The notes under the pieces were generated by a model. It worked only from the letters and a program-made list of their open reading frames with translations, ran no database searches and was not told where the DNA came from. A DNA stretch of 64,000 bases from Leuconostoc fallax KCTC 3537 (GTDB taxonomy: Bacteria > Bacillota > Bacilli > Lactobacillales > Lactobacillaceae), in NCBI RefSeq assembly GCF_000165675.1, contig NZ_AEIZ01000015.1, forward strand, positions 62,001 through 126,000. Direction: 5' to 3'. A program made the position numbers and the translations under genes. This document shows positions 61,135 through 64,000 of the stretch, piece by piece. Position 1 is the stretch's first letter; the number at the start of each line of letters is the position of its first letter.

Positions 61135-62796
61135 ATGACACAAACTGTTGATTTGCATATCATCAACGCCAAAGTATTAGATGTTTTCAATTTAAAATTT
61201 GATGATACTGAACTGTGGATTAATGATGGCAAAATCTTTTACCGTGGTGCTAATTTAACTTATAAAGCAAAAGCAACTTTTGATGCTAATCATCAATATA
61301 TTATCCCCGGTCTTATCGATGCGCATCTGCACATTGAAAGTTCTTTATTGGCACCAAGTGAATTTGGAAAGTTAGTCCTTAAAAAAGGTGTAACACGTAT
61401 CTTTGCTGATCCGCATGAAATCGCTAGTGTTGCTGGTATTTCAGGCATACAGTACATGTTAGAAGACGCACGTCAATCACCACTACATATTCATTATATG
61501 TTACCTTCCTCAGTACCTGCCACGCCATTTGAACATGCAGGTGCCACATTAAATGCTGCTGCTTTAAAACCTTTTTATAGTGTACCTGAAGTGAATGGTT
61601 TGGCTGAAGTTATGGATTTTCCTGCTGTCTTTAATCAAGATGAAGATATGCATCAAAAAATCAACGATGCCTTGGCTGCTAATAAGCATGTCGATGGTCA
61701 TGCTGCTGGCTTGAGCCGCGAACAGTTAGCCACATATCGACAATATGGTATTGATACTGATCATGAAAGCGAAAATGCTGCCCAAGCGCTTGATAGAGTG
61801 AATGCTGGATTTAGTGTCTTTGTTCGTGAAGGTACCGTTGAACGTGATGAAGCTGCTATTTTACCAGCCATTAACGTAGCTAATCAACAATTTTTCTCAT
61901 TTGCTACAGATGACAAATCAGCAACCGACCTCGAACATGAAGGTTCTATTGATTACAGCGTTAATTTAGCACTCCAAAAGGGACTTGATCCTGCTATTGT
62001 ATTTACTATGGCAAGTTTTAATGCCGCTAAAGCGCATCACATCAAAAATGTTGGCGCCTTAACAGATGGTTATGTTGCAGATTTAGTGTTATTTAACGAT
62101 ATTAAGCATTTTGAAGCAAAGAAGGTCATGGTTGACGGTCACTGGCTCAACCATGATCATGATTCAACTGTTACAACAATTGCTAACCAAGCACTCAACT
62201 TTAAATTATCATTATCGGATTTATCTTTACCATTACAGGCTGATCGTCCAGCACATGTTATCAGTATTATGCCCCATCACATTACAACGGAGCATTTGAT
62301 CACGAACGTCCCTGTCGAAAACGGTTATTTCATCCCCAATGCCACTTATGCCAAAGTTGTCGTAGCGGAACGATATCACCAACTAGGTTACGGTATCGGT
62401 ATTATTAAAGGTCTTAACATTCAAAGTGGTGCCATTGCCTCAACAATTGCCCATGATTCGCACAATTTGATTATTGCCGGTTGTGATGACGAAGCCATGA
62501 TCATTGCAGCAAATACACTGCGAGAAATTGGTGGCGGTTTGGTTGTTGTAGACGCACAGCATCAAGTCACAACATTGCCATTACCAATTGGTGGCTTAAT
62601 GTCAGATCAACCTTATCAAAAAGCAATTAAGACTAACCAACAGTTATTAGCTGCCTTTTCAACGCTATCTGATATTGATTTTGATCCATTCTTAACATTA
62701 TCTTTCATGGCATTACCTGTTATTCCTAGTCTAAAAATTACTGATCAAGGTCTATTCGATTTTGATAAATTCCAATTCATTAACATACAGGACTAA
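61135..62796 (+). CDS. ade: adenine deaminase
   Basis: 553 aa, amidohydrolase family. Converts adenine to hypoxanthine and ammonia, which Hpt (encoded in this window) can recycle to IMP. Metal-binding IDAHLHIESS (His64, His66) and GVTRIFADPHEIASV are family signatures. Other motifs are VDGHAAGLS and FATDDKSATDLEHEGSIDY (key FATDDK), and the C-terminal ade domain with GGLVVVD. AAAGGAAG precedes the ATG. Full length. It is followed after one base by an unknown gene. Confidence 0.94.
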   Translation: MTQTVDLHIINAKVLDVFNLKFDDTELWINDGKIFYRGANLTYKAKATFDANHQYIIPGLIDAHLHIESSLLAPSEFGKLVLKKGVTRIFADPHEIASVAGISGIQYMLEDARQSPLHIHYMLPSSVPATPFEHAGATLNAAALKPFYSVPEVNGLAEVMDFPAVFNQDEDMHQKINDALAANKHVDGHAAGLSREQLATYRQYGIDTDHESENAAQALDRVNAGFSVFVREGTVERDEAAILPAINVANQQFFSFATDDKSATDLEHEGSIDYSVNLALQKGLDPAIVFTMASFNAAKAHHIKNVGALTDGYVADLVLFNDIKHFEAKKVMVDGHWLNHDHDSTVTTIANQALNFKLSLSDLSLPLQADRPAHVISIMPHHITTEHLITNVPVENGYFIPNATYAKVVVAERYHQLGYGIGIIKGLNIQSGAIASTIAHDSHNLIIAGCDDEAMIIAANTLREIGGGLVVVDAQHQVTTLPLPIGGLMSDQPYQKAIKTNQQLLAAFSTLSDIDFDPFLTLSFMALPVIPSLKITDQGLFDFDKFQFINIQD

Positions 62797-62797
62797 T

Positions 62798-63322
62798 ATG
62801 CGACTATTAAAAATTTCAAGCCAATCTTTGTTGCCGATTTTAATTGGACAACAACAACAATTCAAAACACACAATAATACTGATTATCGTGGCGAATTAA
62901 TGTTAGCAGCTGATCATCAACAACAGCTTAATCTGCCCAATGAAGTAGCCTTAGCTATTGTCAATTTAATAGATGTCACACCCATAGCAGATCAATTTGA
63001 ATATAAAATTGAATTTGTATCACTCATTCATCCAATCAGTACAACACAAACAACAGCTATTGATGATCAACGCATACATCGTGAACCTTATAATTGGTTT
63101 GGTCCGCAGGCATTAGTTATTGAAAAGAAAATGCAGGACTTCATTAACAATTATGATGGCCCCTTATCTGAGAATGGTGGTATCCCTAGAGCGTTTATAC
63201 CAGATAATATAGCTGAGCCCATTATCTTATCTGATAAGTACTGGCACGATTATGCTACTTTTGTCTATGATCCTGATGGTAGCTTTGCGCAACAAATTCA
63301 GCCTATTTTTAAAATTGAATAA
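62798..63322 (+). CDS. unknown protein encoded directly after ade
   Basis: 174 aa. Starts at ATG 62798, one base after the ade TAA, with AGGA overlapping the ade end, so it is translated with ade. No signal peptide or membrane segment; hydrophilic, Gln-rich near residues 15-50, with aromatic residues toward the C-terminus (PYNWFGPQALVIEKKM, DKYWHDYATFVYDPDG). The early part (RGELMLAADHQQQ then LPNEVALAIVNLIDVTPI) is faintly like the strand pattern of the ASCH/PUA-type fold, but I cannot confirm it. Base composition matches the neighbours. A strong terminator follows. Confidence 0.8.
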   Translation: MRLLKISSQSLLPILIGQQQQFKTHNNTDYRGELMLAADHQQQLNLPNEVALAIVNLIDVTPIADQFEYKIEFVSLIHPISTTQTTAIDDQRIHREPYNWFGPQALVIEKKMQDFINNYDGPLSENGGIPRAFIPDNIAEPIILSDKYWHDYATFVYDPDGSFAQQIQPIFKIE

Positions 63323-63325
63323 ACA

Positions 63326-63356
63326 AAAAAGTGTTGGTTTTAGACCAACACTTTTT
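63326..63356. terminator. bidirectional terminator after the ade unit
   Basis: Perfect 13-bp arms (63326-63338 and 63344-63356) with A5/T5 ends between convergent units. The mgtE stop codon overlaps the right arm. Confidence 0.88.
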
Positions 63357-64000
63357 ATTTACCTATAAAATGCGAAATGAATAATTGTGCGACTGAGAAA
63401 TAAATTAAAACCGACGTCAAATCAGATAGTGTAGTAATAAACGGTCCACTGGCAACTGCTGGATCTAAACCTAAACGATCCATTGCAACTGGAATTAAAT
63501 AGCCGGCCAAATTTGCTACCATAATAGCGATCATCATAGCTAACCCAACTGCTAATCCTAATTCCATGTTGTGTTTCCAAAAGGTCACAATTAAAAATAC
63601 AGCTAATCCAGTGACAACACCAACCACCACACCTGTTAGCATTTCACTCAAAAAGGTTTTGACTGGTGTTTTAGTATTACCAATCGCAATACGTCGAACG
63701 GCTAACGCCAGTGCTTGTGTACCAGCATTTCCAGCCGTTCCTGTAATCAGAGAAATAAAGACAGCTAAGATTGAAGCTTTCTGAACTAATCCATCAAAAT
63801 GATTAATGAGCGTTGCTGTAGACATACCCAAAATCAGCAATGCCACCAACCAAGGAATTCGTTTAATCGCTGATTGCCAAAAAGAATCATCCACTTGAGA
63901 AACGTTAACCGCAGCCAATCCAGAATAATCTTCGACCGCTTCTTCACCAATAACATCCAAAATATCATCAACTGTGATAACACCTAATAAGTGTTCATCA
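63355..64000 (-). CDS. mgtE: magnesium transporter MgtE, C-terminal part (runs off the right edge)
   Basis: About 215 codons are visible, reading in from base 64000. The first residues (HLLGVITVDDILDVIGEEAVED) are the end of the second CBS domain and the plug helix. Five membrane helices follow, including TGTAGNAGTQALALAVRRIA, a signature of the Mg2+-selective pore, and the final LDPAVASGPFITTLSDLTSVLIYF with the acidic residue of the pore. The N-terminal domain and first CBS lie outside the window. Cytoplasmic Mg2+ gates the channel in characterised members. Confidence 0.93.
   Translation of the reverse strand, partial: DEHLLGVITVDDILDVIGEEAVEDYSGLAAVNVSQVDDSFWQSAIKRIPWLVALLILGMSTATLINHFDGLVQKASILAVFISLITGTAGNAGTQALALAVRRIAIGNTKTPVKTFLSEMLTGVVVGVVTGLAVFLIVTFWKHNMELGLAVGLAMMIAIMVANLAGYLIPVAMDRLGLDPAVASGPFITTLSDLTSVLIYFSVAQLFISHFIGK

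Overview
The window is a compact stretch of chromosome from a low-GC Gram-positive lactic acid bacterium, most likely Leuconostoc or a close relative in the Leuconostocaceae. This is inferred from the gene set and style: PolC-type replicase, PurS/PurQ/PurL, a PyrR-type attenuator, the mevalonate gene mvaS, a pyruvate dehydrogenase cluster, a 6-phosphogluconolactonase-family gene suited to the phosphoketolase pathway, PepV, and Firmicute-type cre and PurBox motifs. Almost everything is housekeeping or nucleotide metabolism. I see no rRNA, tRNA, insertion sequence, prophage or CRISPR array.

Layout. 1-3,600: the 3' end of a peptide deformylase gene, purB-hpt, and an OFA-family transporter. 3,600-17,160: one long minus-strand purine operon, purE-K-C-S-Q-L-F-M-N-H-D-fhs, behind a promoter region rich in PurBox-like repeats. 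17,430-18,720: purA alone. 18,880-24,750: lplA-pdhA-B-C-D (lipoate ligase plus the pyruvate dehydrogenase complex) with a CcpA (cre) site on its promoter. 24,900-31,310: a hydrolase, a BMP-family binding protein, trmL, an AI-2E-type permease, a lactonase and an MFS symporter. 31,325-34,620: tig, clpX, engB. 34,770-40,180: a very small membrane ORF, pepV, nnrD, mvaS and an ABC-F ATPase. 40,270-48,140: pyrimidine operon pyrB-pyrC-carA-carB-pyrF-pyrE with a PyrR attenuator. 48,320-59,000: panE, psiE, and the conserved uppS-cdsA-rseP-proS-polC block. 59,125-64,000: glmS, ade with a tightly coupled unknown gene, and the 3' part of mgtE.

How it works together. De novo purine synthesis uses 10-formyl-THF, which fhs (last gene of the operon) makes from formate. 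purA, purB and hpt connect IMP to AMP and to salvage, and ade deaminates adenine. The pyr operon carries carbamoyl phosphate to UMP except for the dihydroorotate dehydrogenase step, which is not here. lplA supplies lipoyl groups to the E2 subunit encoded two genes downstream.

Main caveat. About twenty single-base frameshifts break eighteen genes, many of them essential. Almost all sit in A/T runs of 5-7 bases and almost all are one base too short. Restoring the base gives full-length, family-sized proteins each time. I read this as uncorrected homopolymer error in the assembly rather than gene decay, so the affected genes are annotated over their restored spans. No undescribed multi-gene system is evident. 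The best leads for something new are the unknown gene coupled to ade, a 32-codon membrane ORF beside tig, a 13-codon leader ORF overlapping panE, and several uncatalogued-looking regulatory sites.
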